Positions 10,947-23,931 of a stretch of 64,000 nt of DNA are shown in pieces. The position numbers and the translations under genes are program-made. Numbering within the stretch: position 1 is the first letter of the stretch; each line of letters opens with the position of its first letter. A model generated the notes under the pieces. That model searched no databases, was not told the origin of the DNA, and saw only the letters and a list, made by a program, of their open reading frames with translations. Origin of the DNA: Gymnopus androsaceus JB14 (lineage: Eukaryota > Basidiomycota > Agaricomycetes > Agaricales > Omphalotaceae); assembly GCA_009733575.1 (NCBI GenBank), contig ML769738.1:1-64000 (forward strand). Reading direction: 5' to 3'.

Positions 10947-11616
10947 TATGAAAGTCAGTGTATTGGAGGGGAGAGTTCAAGATCAACCTGAATTCGCTTT
11001 AAAGACGGAGAACAATCGACCAAGCGATGAACGGGACCGTCCGGCGGAACCTGGAAGAGAGGGTAGGGAGGGGATGAGGCTAGCTGAGAAAAAAAATGAA
11101 ACCTCCATCCGAGTATTATGTATCCCAAATTCTCGGGGTTATCAAAAAATGCAGTGTCCAATATGTATCAAGCAGAGAGTCGACACCGGGAAAACTGCTA
11201 ATTGCGCCCGTTGGACGCCGAAGATCTGAACTAGCTTACGCATCGCTTTCATCCAGTTCGAGATCACTGGCAGTGGTGGTAAGGGATCCAAATCCTTGCC
11301 GCCTTGCCTTGACTACAGTGGATATAATTCTATGTCTCTATAGACCGTATTCTGTTCTTTCATCCCATTGGCAGCATACGTGATGGGTGTACGTAGGAGT
11401 AGGAGACAAAAAGTTTAGCGCTCATTCGATGATCAAGCGTCTATTTCGTCGAAGTCTGTACGCAAAAAAGTGATTCTCCAAGAGTGACACCAAGGCATCG
11501 CAAACTTCAACCAGCTCCTTGTGGGCTTGAACATGTATTCATTCACTTCATTGGATGTAACTATATATACAACAGATGATAATGCAGTTTATACATTCTA
11601 CCAGGAAACTGTCTCG
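10947..11616. other. Intergenic between DPBB copy B and GH31
   Basis: Bases 10960-11470 are the second copy of the DPBB promoter block described at 7480-8000. The rest holds no recognisable gene. It also includes the region downstream of the GH31 stop at 11617. Confidence 0.5.
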
Positions 11617-14600
11617 TCACCGTTCAAGCTGATCGATACGTTCGAAACAACCAGCTTCTCCAGCTCGGATATAAACTCCCAAGTATCCACCTCCTCGCCT
11701 CCGAATAGACACTGCACTCGGTTTCGACGCGACCCCCAAAACAGTCACTTGTTCCACTTTCTGCTCAACTGTAAAGTTACCATTGCTGGTGATTTGAAGC
11801 TGTTGAGCGGTCGACTGCAAAAGTAACGGTTCGGCTTTCCGATGGTGGGTTGGTCAGTCCGTCATCGAGATAGGCTGTGCCAAAGGCTTGGGTAGACTCG
11901 AGAGACACTACAAGGGCAAATGGTCCTGCTCGGGTTTCGTTAGTAGTATAGGCTGGGTTCGCGTGCAGGAGGAGGGCAGCGCCGCCGCGAATATGGACGT
12001 TGATGTGGCCAAGAGGAGCAGCCAGGGTCACAGTGCTGTTCGAAGTATCGACTACATCATGCGTGTAAAAGTCCCTCCAGGTTACTTTGCCTTGTCCAGG
12101 GAAGATACCTAACAAGTATGCGCTATCAGAATTGTTCAACGCCAGGTAGAACGGGCATACCATCAACGGTCGATACATTGGGAACTAAAACTGGTGTCAC
12201 CAACAGGTCTGGGCCAACCATGAACTGCGTGTCGACGGCGAATAGTTCAGGTTCCGTGGGGAACTCGTACCAGAGAGCTCGAACCGGCGGAGTTCCACGC
12301 GTGGAGACATTCGCAAACAAAGTAGTCTGCGGTACGTGATCAGAATACAGTATCACCACATGGAAAGAAACAATATAAACTCACCCAGTACGGTAGCAGT
12401 GAGTACCGAGTTGCGATAGCAGTGCGGGAAGCATTCGCCACACTGTCCCAGCGATATGGCTCTTGAGATAGAGCTCCTCTTTCATTATGGTTGCGATAGA
12501 AGGGTACAAACGCAGAAAGCTGCATCCAACGGTTGCAAAGCTCTTCATCCGTGTTACCGTCTATAAAGGTTGAAAAGATTATCAGATCAAAGTTTCCAAG
12601 ACAGGCGAGAAACTCACTAAATCCACAGGTATCTGCGCCAACAAAAGGTATTTGGAAAATCTGGAACTGAAGGATACCTTGGATGTTATGATAGAGGTAT
12701 TCCCATCTTGAAACATGTCAGTGCAAGCAATTATTGACGAAATTTAAGCATACAATGAAAAGTTATCCCCAAGCTACAAATGGATACAACATCAGTTAGC
12801 ACCGTGAAACACGAAAATCAATGAACCCACCCAATGCCCAGCCCATTTACCCGATGACGGGAACGTTGAACGCGCAATAATAACCGGGCGTTTTCCAGGT
12901 TGGAGCTCCTGAAGAGCAAGATGTGTTGCTTTTTCTTCCATCATACCCCACATATTGTGCACATCGAGATCCACAATACCTCCTGCATGAGTAGAATTCG
13001 TGGCCAAAGTGTTGATAGAAAGGTCTCCGATTGCTGAGAACGTATATTGTATGTTAGAACTAGACGAACCACAGGAAAGACAGACGACACGTACCGTTGT
13101 GGATCATGTACGGCGGTGCATTCAGATTCACCCCCGGTTCCTCCCCTGCGCCCATACCGCGTTTCATAGGGTCTGAGACAGCGCTAGCATTGGTGCACGT
13201 CAACATTCCGTTGACAGTGATGTTGCCGCTCGGACCAGACACGGCGGGGTTATAGCTATTTCACCAGTTACAGCGCGCGAGTTACAAGCAAAGATGTCAT
13301 TAGTACCATTCCGGATACTCTGTAACTTCGCCTCCTGGGTTTCCGGGAAGAATGAAAGGTACGCTGGTATCACTTAGGTCGGCTCCCGTTCCACTGCAAG
13401 AAACATCATCAGATTAGAAGATGAAAAATAGTAGGAAAAAAGAATATACCATGATCCCTGACAAAACGAACTAATCTCATTCATGTCGAGCCAAATTCCA
13501 GAATACTCCACCCCCCCGTTACTCCAGTTCTGCAATGACTCCGTCCACCATTGTTGAGTCGCGTTTGCAAACCAATCTGGAAACACCTAATGTGCGTAGC
13601 ATCAGGAGACGCTAGTGGTGGAGAATATCGCGGTACTCACTGTATATCCAGGCCAAACTTCCCAATGTACTCAGTGCCATCAGGATTATTGACAAAAGTC
13701 CCTCTTAATGAACGGATGAGAATTGACCGAAACAAATAGAAAAAGGCATACGCACAGTTTATGACCAACAGTGTATGGATCATACTATGCAACCAACGAT
13801 GTTGAGATTAACGGAATAGCGCTATCAATTAACACATACCACATCAGTTGCATTGATGGTATGAGGAACCGCAGCATCTAGGATGGGGATATCTGAGAAA
13901 ATAACCAGTATCAGTACTGCAAAAGTAGCCGCGAAGCAAGTCTAGCTCACAGTGCTGATTGTTAGATGCCTGTCAAATTAATTGTTAAAATGTCGCCTAT
14001 TTGGACTTGCACAGAACTCACCAGCTCTTGAATAAAAGCACGCACTTCCTCTCCAGGGAAGCTGACGGGATCCGACGTGAAATCACGAAAAGCGTGATAC
14101 AAGTCAATGTCATTCCACATCACTAGAGCAAGATAAGATCTATGGCCCAGGATATGAACAGACTACTAACCTTCCAGAGGGATATCGGCAGCTCGCATTG
14201 CTTTGACCTGGTCCATTGTTTCGTTCACCGAGACGTAACCCCACCTAACAAAATGAGTTATTTAGATACCAACCATGTTCATCTAAATAAAGTGCGCGTA
14301 CCTGCACAAATGAAATCCAAATGCCCACGATGGGAGCCAGCTCGGAAATCCTACAAGCTCACCATACTGCTCGATCACAGCGTGAGGAGTGGGGCCAGAG
14401 AAGAAGTAAAAGTCGAGCACGCCTCCTATCATTCGGTATTGAACGAGTGACTGCGTGGCGTCGGGGGGAGTCAGAAGCATGATATCTGCGCCAGAGGAGC
14501 TAAATCGCAAAGATTAGACAACGAGAGTAGGTCAAAATGGACAAAAGCTATACCTAAAGAGAAAGACTCCATGGCTTTGCGCCTCGTTTGTTGTTTCGTT

Positions 14601-15644
14601 GAAACGATGCTCGAGGTAGACGGGGTGATTTCCATACCTAGAAATGAACAACAATCGGGAAAAAAAGTTGAACGAAACTCAGGAAAACTTACATGTTCTG
14701 AAATGAACAATCAGGAATGAAGTTGAACAAAATTCAGTTTTAGACCAACCTCATCAATTGGATCTGCCACGTCGCGCGCCCAAAGCGTCTGGATAGAGCC
14801 ACCATTTTCAACCAAGTTACGTCTGAAACCTGAGCTTGCAATAACTTCGCCGAGCCCGTAGATATTTGTGTTCAAAGGTAACGATGAAGTGAGCTAGAAA
14901 GACACAATGAGCATCGGAAGCTCCGTAAAACAAGACCAAAACTTACCTGAAGATACTGGTCTTCGAAGACTAGAGGGAAGCCATCCAATGCTGTAGAGTT
15001 ATCGGTGGTGATAACAGGAGGTACGGGTGTTTCAGGAAGCGAAGAAAGCCTCGTATCGAAAAGAGGTGTGGCGTTGGGACTAGAGCGACGGGTAATCCAG
15101 AACGCAAATGGAGATGGGTCATAGTTGAAAACCAAGTCGGACGATTCGGTGAAAGAGGTAGTAGGCGGAGGTGGTCGTGAGATCACGGATTCTGGTATGG
15201 TGAACTGTTTGTTATCACTATCGGCAATTCTGACGCGAAGCCTGGAATGTTACGAGTAAAAAAGATGACAAGTCTCAAAAATGTGTGGAGCGTACCGATT
15301 TTCCGTTTCATAGGTCACCTGTATGGTCAGGTTCTCAAAATCTGTCCCGAAAGCATTACAGGGAGATCCAGCAAGTGATAGCTGAGCAATCGAGTCCGAT
15401 ATTGCTCTCTTGCAGGGAATGGAGCGAGTATCCTAGATATGTGTATGAGAGAAACACGTTCGATCTTGATCATCGACAGCGTACCCGGACAGCTTGAAAC
15501 GTTTTTGGAGAAGGTCGTGTCGGTTTCGGCTACGAAACTTGTCTCAGACAAGAACACCTCTTGAGAATGAGAATGTGTTATACCAAGGACCTCGCTAAAG
15601 AGCCCTGCCGCAACCAAAGATAATGCATAGCTGAATAGAAGCAT
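11617..15644 (-). CDS. Glycoside hydrolase family 31 alpha-glucosidase, secreted
   Basis: The start at 15644 gives a signal peptide ([20 protein letters not shown]). Downstream exons carry GH31 landmarks: [19 protein letters not shown] (N-terminal domain), [18 protein letters not shown] (~14320), [18 protein letters not shown] (~13450; Asp nucleophile of the WxDMNE signature), [18 protein letters not shown] then LGDN after a 57-nt intron (acid/base Asp), [20 protein letters not shown] (~12490) and [14 protein letters not shown] (~12170). It has many ~50-nt introns. The product should hydrolyse terminal alpha-glucosidic bonds of maltose or starch outside the cell. Two single-base frame changes are visible: near 15400 (an extra T before GCTCAGCTATC) and near 11820 in the C-terminal domain. 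It is thus a recent pseudogene or the sequence has indel errors. A copy of its first exon and promoter lies at 27926-28290. Confidence 0.85.
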
Positions 15645-18600
15645 GGTGGAGTACGCGAAGGGAAGATGCTCATGACCCTCAAACAGTTTATATAGTGAAA
15701 AAGCCGACGTCAGAGTCAGACAACGAGGTCAGGAGTGCAGATGAAGTAATCGCGTATGCAGCCATCAAAGTAAGTTTTGGGCTTCTAGAAAGTCGATAAA
15801 TCAAGGTACATAACGACTGACTCTGGTGGTCCCGCAAAAGAGTCAGAAGTTAACGCAGACTCACGAGGTCCTGAGGTCAAATGACAGGTACATTTGAACT
15901 GTTTGTATATCGCCCAGCCGGGGCAGGAAAGATATGTTGATTCTATCGAGCTGCACAAGCGAACGACGAAAAATGTCCAAGAAACTGAAGCATTGATCAA
16001 AGAACTTAAGGGACGCCGATCGATGCTCACGTGGGAAACACTCGAAATGGGCGGTCAAAGCAAGGCATAACATCACAGCACATTTATTTCTCTTCCATAT
16101 CTATGCATCATCTGAGAGTCTAATGTGCACGTTACCCGGCAACTTTCAAGAGCGTTTTCCTGAGTCTCACAGCGGAGAGGATGACCAACTCGTCGCCGCC
16201 GCCATAAGCCGGAACAAAATTGAGAGAAGTAATTACTGTAACCTGTAACTTGAAGGTCAATGGAATGTAAATGTTGAAGCAATGAGGTTGACTGACTAGA
16301 ATATTTCGAGCTCTAGTACTACTATAGATGAGGACAGTCTATTGTTACCAGATGTAGTCTCCTCTCTCATTATACACTGACGATCCATGCAGAGATATGT
16401 GTATATAGATACATCCACACGGACTGTCATCTGTATTCGAGTCTACCTATGAGAGACTAACTCAGGTGTATATCACAACTTACTGCGGATGGGAGCAACG
16501 AAAGACGCATTGAAGAGCGTAGAGCGTACTGGCAGTGCTGCATGATTCTAAGAATCAAAGCATAAACTAATAGGAAGAAAAGGAAGCTTCAGATTGTTTT
16601 GAAACTTTAAGCATACTTAATACTTGGTCAATCTGACTCGGACTCGAGCAATTTAGCTTCAGTTCATGATCCCCAACAGCTTCCCATTTTCATGAAGATA
16701 TTCAAGTTCAATTGGCAAAATATTATTATTACGCAGGGTCGGAAAGAGATCTAGATAGCGAACACAAATCCTTTTACTAACGTTCAATCAGTGGGCCTGA
16801 TTGGTTGTGGTGGCTGGACTTTCTGATACGATATTGTGTTCGACATTAAGAAACACGGCTTCATTCCATCACCCTATGTGATTGTTAGCACAATGCGTCT
16901 CATGTCCAACATAAATAAATATACTTACAAACAAATTGTGAGGGAATCCTGGATCGAAGGGAAAAACACTTTCGAGGAACTGGATCTGTTCCTCGGTGAG
17001 TACGATATCCAGCGCCTGCAGGTTTGCTTTGAGATGTTCGACTTTTCTGCTTCCAATTTTCCCATAAGAGTTTTGTACATGACATAGGCAATCGCCACTA
17101 TCAAAAATGTTAATCACTGCGTAACAAGAGGATGAAGCTGAAAAGAAGCTCACCGGCAGTGATGTTTTCACCCAATCCAACCTCACTAGCGACTTTCTTC
17201 AAAGCGCAAGATAACTTCATTTCTGCTTCGGTTCTTTGCCAGTCTTGACTCAGCATGGTGCGACCGTTCTCCCCACTCTCTTTGCGTCGTTGCTCCTCCG
17301 CATCAGTACGGAATTTTCCTGCGCCGAGAATGTTCCACGGGGCTAGAGCCAAGCCTAGTAGAAAAACATTCAGTCCAAAGAGTAATGCTCAGCTTGTGGA
17401 TTCATACCCAAGGAGCGAGCCATAGGGAGAATGTCGCGTTCAAATGAGCGGTCGAGTACATTCCAAAGCCCCTGGTAGACAACGAAGGGAGTTTTACCTG
17501 AGTTTAACCCATGCATCGAGCGTATTCATTGGCTTGAGCTACCACCCACTGCGCAGGAGTGTCAGAAATACCCTATAAAGTATTAAATTATTAAATGGCG
17601 CCATGGTTCGATTGAGCGTATCGGCTTGCGACCTACCAGATAGAGGACCTTTCCTTGCATTCACAAGCGTATGCAGCGAGTCCATAAGCATGTTGATCAG
17701 AGGTATCATAGTCCCACCAATGGACGTACAACAAGTCGATGTAAGAAGTGCGGAGTTTCTTCAAGCTAGCCTCGACACTGACGTGCATCGACTCTAGTAT
17801 TGTTTCCGGTATAGTTGGCCTTCTGTGCAACCGAGTCGTTTCCGCGCTTGAAGTTTGTGGTGTACTGAAAGGGAAATCACGGGAGATATAAGTATTTGAA
17901 GCTGAAAGAGAGAAAGAGACCAATTATTTCACCTTTGTCGCAACTACAATTTGATCTCTTATACCGCGCTTCTCCATCCATTCGCCGATGAATTGTTCGG
18001 AAGATTCGTCTTGGCTGAAGAAATCACTGAAATTAGTAGGCGTATAATCTGGAAACAACCTAGGATAATCACTAGTTATTCGCCGGTGTCGATAAAGTTG
18101 CCTCCCATATCGAAATATCGCATCTAGCAGCTTGAAGCTCGACTCTTTATCCATGGAGCCCATGATACCATTCCACTTGTCTCCGACGCTCATTGCTCCA
18201 AGACAGAAAGGGGATACATGGACCCCTGCATTAGGAGAGAGCACTCGAAGGACGCCGAGTTTGGTGGGCGGAGGAGGTGCAGGTTGGAAGATGGACATTT
18301 GCCTGGTAGACTAGTAGTGAGGTTGTGAGTGGGGTTTGTAGTGTTAGTTATCAGAGCTTCCATACTTATTTTATACCCACCAGTGATTCGTCGAAGCAGA
18401 AAGCAATGTGTCGGTACAGTAATGACTGTCGGCGCTCTCTACGTCAGTGAACATCAAACGTCCAAGTAAACGGGTAAGTGAAGGAGCTCAATGGTGCATC
18501 CTTCGATTCACCTTAATGCAGGTGAGGAATAGCCGAAGTCACCCGCGCGGAATGACGCGTCTTCGCGGCAGATCTGGTAACAGCTCCGACTTGGGTCCGT

Positions 18601-19013
18601 GTGAGTCTCAGAGAAGTTCGTTCTTCTCGGTCTACTTTCACGTCGATGGTTCAGCCGGATATGGAAAAGGACAAGGAGAAAATGCAACGGGGATAGAGAA
18701 AACCCGGGATATGTATTCAAATTACTCGGCATGTCCATTCGTCAGTTGACACCTTCAATCCGATGAGCAAATGAATCCGCACTTCACGTCTCTGCAGCAG
18801 GGAGTGGTTCGAGTCTATTTTATTTGTTCAGCTTTCCTTGTAGGTGTTGATTTCAAAAATCTGGATCCTACAGTACAGTGCTAAAATTTCACTGGTATTG
18901 AGCAGATTTCGAACAACGTTGAAAGCGATCCAAAAGTGAGTGACTAAAACAGGTTCTTTCAATTCTCTGAGGGCAAGGATCAGTCAGAGAAAATCAAATC
19001 AGTTTGGCGCTAG
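15567..19013. repeat. Segmental duplication block A (GH31 5' end - intergenic - AAD1 - upstream)
   Basis: This stretch aligns in the same orientation and order with 27926-33110 (block B). Shared landmarks include the GH31 first exon, CTCACGTGGGAAACACT, the whole AAD gene and the AAD upstream region up to AAGGATCAGTCAGAGAA. Block B is longer because of at least four insertions. The intergenic part 15645-16783 and the AAD upstream part 18299-19013 contain no other gene. Confidence 0.85.
16784..18298 (-). pseudogene. Aryl-alcohol dehydrogenase-type aldo-keto reductase, copy 1 (AAD1), frameshifted
   Basis: The first exon starts [20 protein letters not shown] and continues [14 protein letters not shown], typical of the AKR9/AAD family of NADPH-dependent aryl-aldehyde reductases. 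Further exons give [19 protein letters not shown], the region preceding [35 protein letters not shown], and a last exon after the 16880-16930 intron. Compared with AAD2 (30493-32725), copy 1 has one-base insertions near 17670 and 17693 and a disturbed end of exon 1 (near 18085-18120), which shift the frame through the NADPH-binding region. A one-codon insertion (Gln) sits in SDTPAQWVV. The gene is therefore probably inactive, unless these are sequencing errors. It keeps the uninterrupted version of the intron that carries a solo LTR in AAD2. Confidence 0.75.
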
Positions 19014-19544
19014 TAATGCATTACTTGTCCCTGAGACTTATTGGGTTGCAATGCATAGACTGCATAACTACAGCTGTGAAAGGCTGCTGGCACATCATGC
19101 AAGGAATGCAGTTGCACCCCTCAATCTTCATCCATACCAGAACTATCTGATTCATGCGCATCCACCATCAAGGTAAACTGAGGGATTTGGATTGCCTGGG
19201 GCTTAACTGCTACAAGTGCACTAGGATCAAGCCCTGCCAGGTAGCAACAATGATCAAGAGCTTGAGGTAGACCATGTTTTACAGTATGATAACTGACATT
19301 GTCAGTGCATTTTGCAAAGAGATGCAGGATATTCTGGATTCACATTTGGCTGTTTCATACCCTGGAATTCCAATGCTCACAATGCTCAGGGTATGCTTTG
19401 TCTTCTCTGAAGTAATTTGGAAGTAATAGTATTGATGTTTCATTTTAGGAGAACGGTGTAACCAAACAATACTTAGCATTTTCTGGATTTCCTCAGTATG
19501 TTTGTCCCATATGCTGTTTGAGGATGCTCAACTTATCCTTTCCA

Positions 19545-19973
19545 GTGTTCTCGTCAGACTGCCCCAAATGAACAACTCCATCGACTGGCCGGAACGCTCG
19601 AGACCTCTCTCTACACAGATCTTGTCACTCAAAGAACGTCACATCTCGATATTGCCACCAACACTGAAGCTATCAAGCTGGGTATTTGATTTTGCGTGAA
19701 CGTTTTACGGTAGAGGGAGATGGGAATTGACCTCAAGGTACGGTTTTCTACCGAGCAACGTTGAATTAAGGCTAAGAAGGAAGTGATGCTTTGCGCAGAG
19801 TCATTGAGTTCTCTACGTATCCTGATGATCCGTATTCAAATGTGAATCCATTGAATCCACCCAACCTCTTCCTTCAGCGCTCATCAGCTACTGCGAGTGG
19901 CGGTAGACTAGTCTCCCGTAGGCAGAGTAATACGACGATCATAAATGACGTGTATAGCGGTAGACTCCTTTGA
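19545..19973 (+). other. Unrecognised spliced coding remnant
   Basis: Two neighbouring open segments look protein-like when a ~55-nt intron (19682-19737) is removed: APNEQLHRLAGTLETSLYTD.. and RVIEFSTYPDDPYSNVNPLN... Unlike the DNA on both sides, this piece retains CpG dinucleotides. I do not recognise the family. The region 19014-19544 holds only short open frames in CpG-poor DNA. Confidence 0.25.
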
Positions 19974-20025
19974 CAGAAATTTATTAACGGTCAATTCAAA
20001 GCCTTGGATTTACGCCTGAACATTG

Positions 20026-20325
20026 TACTTCTCACCTCCCGCTGTTCACCGTGGACGAGTAGATGATGCGGTACAAAGGCCATTAGGCGATACGTTGATG
20101 CAATATCGAAGTTGTGGAAACAGATATCGACTCCCAAGCTGTTATCTATCCTCTTCATCTTCCGGCCTCCGTCCCTCCCATCGCTCATCTTGTTGGGTCC
20201 AGGTGAAACTACGGGATACGTAATCCTCTCCTCCCGCTGTCGATTGTTGATGAGTAAACGATGCAGTACAACTGAGGCAGTTGGGCATACAATGGTGCGA
20301 TATCGATGTTGTGGAAACGAATAAT
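20026..20325. repeat. Diverged direct repeat, ~190 bp period
   Basis: The words CTCCCGCTGT, GA(C)GAGTA(A/G)A(C)GATG, (G)CGATA and TCGA(A/T)GTTGTGGAAAC recur in the same order at 20036-20125 and 20225-20320. The repeat immediately precedes the NACHT gene. Confidence 0.5.
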
Positions 20326-21256
20326 TTAATCTTAATTTCATTTCCAAAGTTTCATGGGGGTATTTCTATCCATATAGTCATTGAAGATATTCAACAAACA
20401 GCCAGAGATATTCAAAGAACAACTAGGGAGACTCAGCAAATGGGTATGTATTGTTTATTTAATATCACCACTACTTCCTTGTATGCTAATAAGCAGGAAT
20501 TATAGTCAATTCAGTGAAACTGCATATCCTCATTGACAGGCTCAATGTTGCTGCTGCTAGATTTGATGCTGCAGACACCCCTTCCATTTGTCAACCATTT
20601 GTTTGAAGGGAACTCGTGTACAGCTTTTGGAAGACTTGCACAACAATGCTCTGGGAAGCTTCGACCCAAAAAAGCAGATCATTTGGGTACATGGAGCTCC
20701 TGGATGTGGCAAATCCACCATTGCAAAGTCACTTGCTGAAAGACTACATAAAGAAAATGTGCTGGCAGCATCATTTTTCTTCTCCAGAAGCCATGAATCC
20801 AGGAGCAATTCCAATAATGTGTTTCGCACTATTGCACATCAAATTGCAATGTTCAATTTGCAGTTTTGTAACATCCTAGTAGATGTTTTAGAGAAGGATG
20901 ATCAGCTGGGACATGCAACTCCTGGCATCCAGCTCAAGAGGCTCATTATTGAGCCTTTGTCTAAGCTTCCAAAGATACAAGATCCCTGGGTCTTGGTCTT
21001 TGATGCACTAGATGAGTGTGCTGAGAGTACTGCACTACTGGAATTGCTTTGTGAACAAATAGGCAAGCTGCCTATCAATTTACACATCATATTCACCAGT
21101 TGTCCAGAGCACCCAATCCACATGTGGTTCCATAATGACCCATTGAAATCTTCCACACACATTGTTATTCTTGATGATGTAACATGTTGATGCAAAAGTT
21201 GTGTCCTCTGATATTTTATTGTACCTGGAGTATAATCTTGTGGGTGATGGAAGAAA

Positions 21257-23085
21257 GCCACTGATACGCTGATTTTTCGGCTAAGGCTAGAACTGCGCAG
21301 AACCAATAATCCTAGGTTCTGTTAGTAACAAAACACGGTCAATAAGAGAACTATAGTGAGCCTGAGCTGATAGTTAAAATCCACCGAGGACCTATTCTAC
21401 CCAAGAGGTTGCAGAGTAATGGTACGCGCAATGGTACCATACTTAACTTTGTGAATGCGCCTCGATCAAAGTCCTATGCACGGTATGGTGTAGCGAGGCA
21501 AGCTTGTTGGATAACAAGTTGCTGACCGAGGCAGATAAACGAGCCCACATACCAGTTATACTAGGCTAGGTCATCGAAGGATATACCCAAGGGATCGAAG
21601 TCTTAACAAGGCATCGCTCTCCGCGATCAGCTCACCGAGGAGTCTAAACAACACTCAAGTTTATTAAACCAAGCAAGGTGGACCGAGATGAGGAAGTACC
21701 CTAATGGGTGCCCTCAAAGTTGACGCTCGCTGGAAAGTGCCCAGGCAGATAGCCACGGCAGTCCAACGCGGACACATGACCTACTTGCTGTAGCTACTTC
21801 TAGAGCACGGAAGGACCAAGGAGTGTTTCTATCTGGGCCTCAGCGTTTTACTGAGATCCATATGCTACCAGGCATCTAGACTCGATACCGCACGGAACTA
21901 GGGATAATAACCAGTCTCCCATTGGCGAGGAAAAACATAGAAATACTTCCGAGGGCTGTTCTGCTAAAGGAACTGGCGAGCCTTGTAAAAAGGCAAATGA
22001 CTCGAGTCGATTTGGACCAAAATCCCAAAAGTCGACCCAATCAAGGAAGACAAACGAACGAGGCAGGAAAACGTCGAGGCGAAACCATAGTATACACGCA
22101 TATATGGACATTATTTATCTTTTTCTATTTTACTTACTCTGTTTCATCCTATCTCACTCAGTTTCTCTCATTTTCCTATTTTCATATATCTCGCTCAGTA
22201 TATAAGGGTAGCTATTCTATCTCGGAATGACAAGTTAGACTTGATACCTGAAATGCAGTTCTATCTTAGGACCTGTAGTGATCTGTACACGCTCAGATGC
22301 GTCTGCATTGTCCTCTACAACCTTTGAAACAGGTGGCCTTCTTGTAACCTCGATAATACTGAGGCAATTCATTCTACTTCCCGGCTATTAAGTCAAGCAT
22401 TCCTGGTTTTCATCTCGAAGAGAGGTCACATCAGTCTTAGGACCGCAGGTGGAGCCTAACGTGCACACCTCGACGAGCCCGTTGTTGATTAGGAAAGGTC
22501 TTGGACCCAAGTGTCAGCTTGGTCTAGTTTTAGGGAGGAAGCTTCTCGGAGTGTTACCTAGCTTTACCAACAGATTCTACCCCTTGCCCGCTCTTCACTG
22601 AGTGTGTTAAAAAACGCCTACTCGAGTGACTTGCGTGGCAGTCGTATAAGCTTGTTAGGTAACTCGCAGGATTCCCTGAGAGTTGGAGTATCATTGCGCG
22701 GCAACATAAAGGCTCCCGAGATATGCAAAGTCGTTTGTTGAGTCGGCGTACTTGACCCGGGCTTTGGTATTTCACCGTGGATACACAAAGTCGTTTGTTG
22801 AGTCGGCGTACTTGACCTGGGTTTTTGGTGTTTGCTTTCCCCTCGATTAGTTCAGCGTGTCGTCGTACATTAGTTGGCTTTTCAAAAACCTCCCTCCAAA
22901 TATAAACCTTGTTCATCTCGCACTGTCTGTGCTACTGTCAAGTGCTTTTCTCTTCGAATCAATTAGTAGTCGAGGGAACCTTCAAAAACCTCTTTCCTCG
23001 CATTAAATTAAACCTTTTGGATTGAATCTGATTGGGGTGATTGTTGTTTGGCCGGTTTTCATACCCAGCACAAATCTAACTCATC
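21257..23085. mobile_element. ~1.8 kb non-coding insertion splitting the NACHT gene
   Basis: CpG-poor NACHT coding DNA stops after GATGGAAGAAAGCCAC (21241-21256) and resumes at about 23086. The intervening DNA is rich in CpG, has no long open frame, and starts TGATACGCTG and ends near CATACCCAGCACA, so it could be an LTR, but no target duplication was found. About 100 residues usual in the family are missing at the join, so the event was not a clean insertion. Confidence 0.55.
22725..22821. repeat. Two-copy 37 bp tandem repeat, 60 bp period
   Basis: CAAAGTCGTTTGTTGAGTCG continuing through GGCGTACTTGACCYGGG occurs at 22725-22761 and 22785-22821 with only two differences. It lies inside the insertion that splits the NACHT gene and resembles repeated elements of LTR promoters. 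Confidence 0.7.
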
Positions 23086-23931
23086 ACCACACAAGGCAAG
23101 TATTTCTTCACTTTCAAAGCTTCTAGGCTATGGCAATGATGATGTTGAAGCAATGTTACAGCTGATGAGTGCAGTCCTAGTTATGCCAGGAAAGAAGGAT
23201 GATGTTGTGCGCATTGCCCATTTATCTTTCCGGGAATATGCAACATTGAAAAGGACCAGAAAGATTGCTAATTCTAGATTCAAATATCGGCCAGAGTTGG
23301 ATTTAGATGCCAGCAAACATCATGAATGTATTCTTCATGCTACCTTTTCTGTTATGAAGGCAGAGTTGAAGTTCAATATATGTCACCTGGAGTCCTCCTT
23401 TCTGCCTAATGACCAAATGGAGATCTTCCCGGACCGCATTTACAGATATATTGGATGGCATCTATCATATTCATGTAGATTTTGGTCAGCTCATTTGAAT
23501 GAGCTCAAATATGTACTCTCTCTCTCCTTGCAACAATGTTTCAAGGATTTTTTGGAGAAAAGGTTTCTATGGTGGCTAGAGGTCATAAGCCTTCTTAAGC
23601 AAGTAGATACTGCAGCATCGGCAATCCTGTCAATTGCAGATTGGAGTAAGGTATTAATTCATAATTATTATGATTCGACCTCAAATAATAATTTCTTTTA
23701 CAGCAGGGTAAAAATGATGAATTGGCATCTACTGCACTTGATGCTGTCAGTTTCATCCGTGCATTTAGTAGTAGCATATCCCACAGTACCCCTCATATCT
23801 ATATATCAGCTTTATCCTTCAGTCCACTGCACTCCAGAATCTGGAAGAATTTTGCAAGCAGTTATCCAAACAGGTTGTCTCTGGATTTAGGCCAACAAAC
23901 TAGCTGGCCTGTTATTCAGCAGGTCTTAGCT

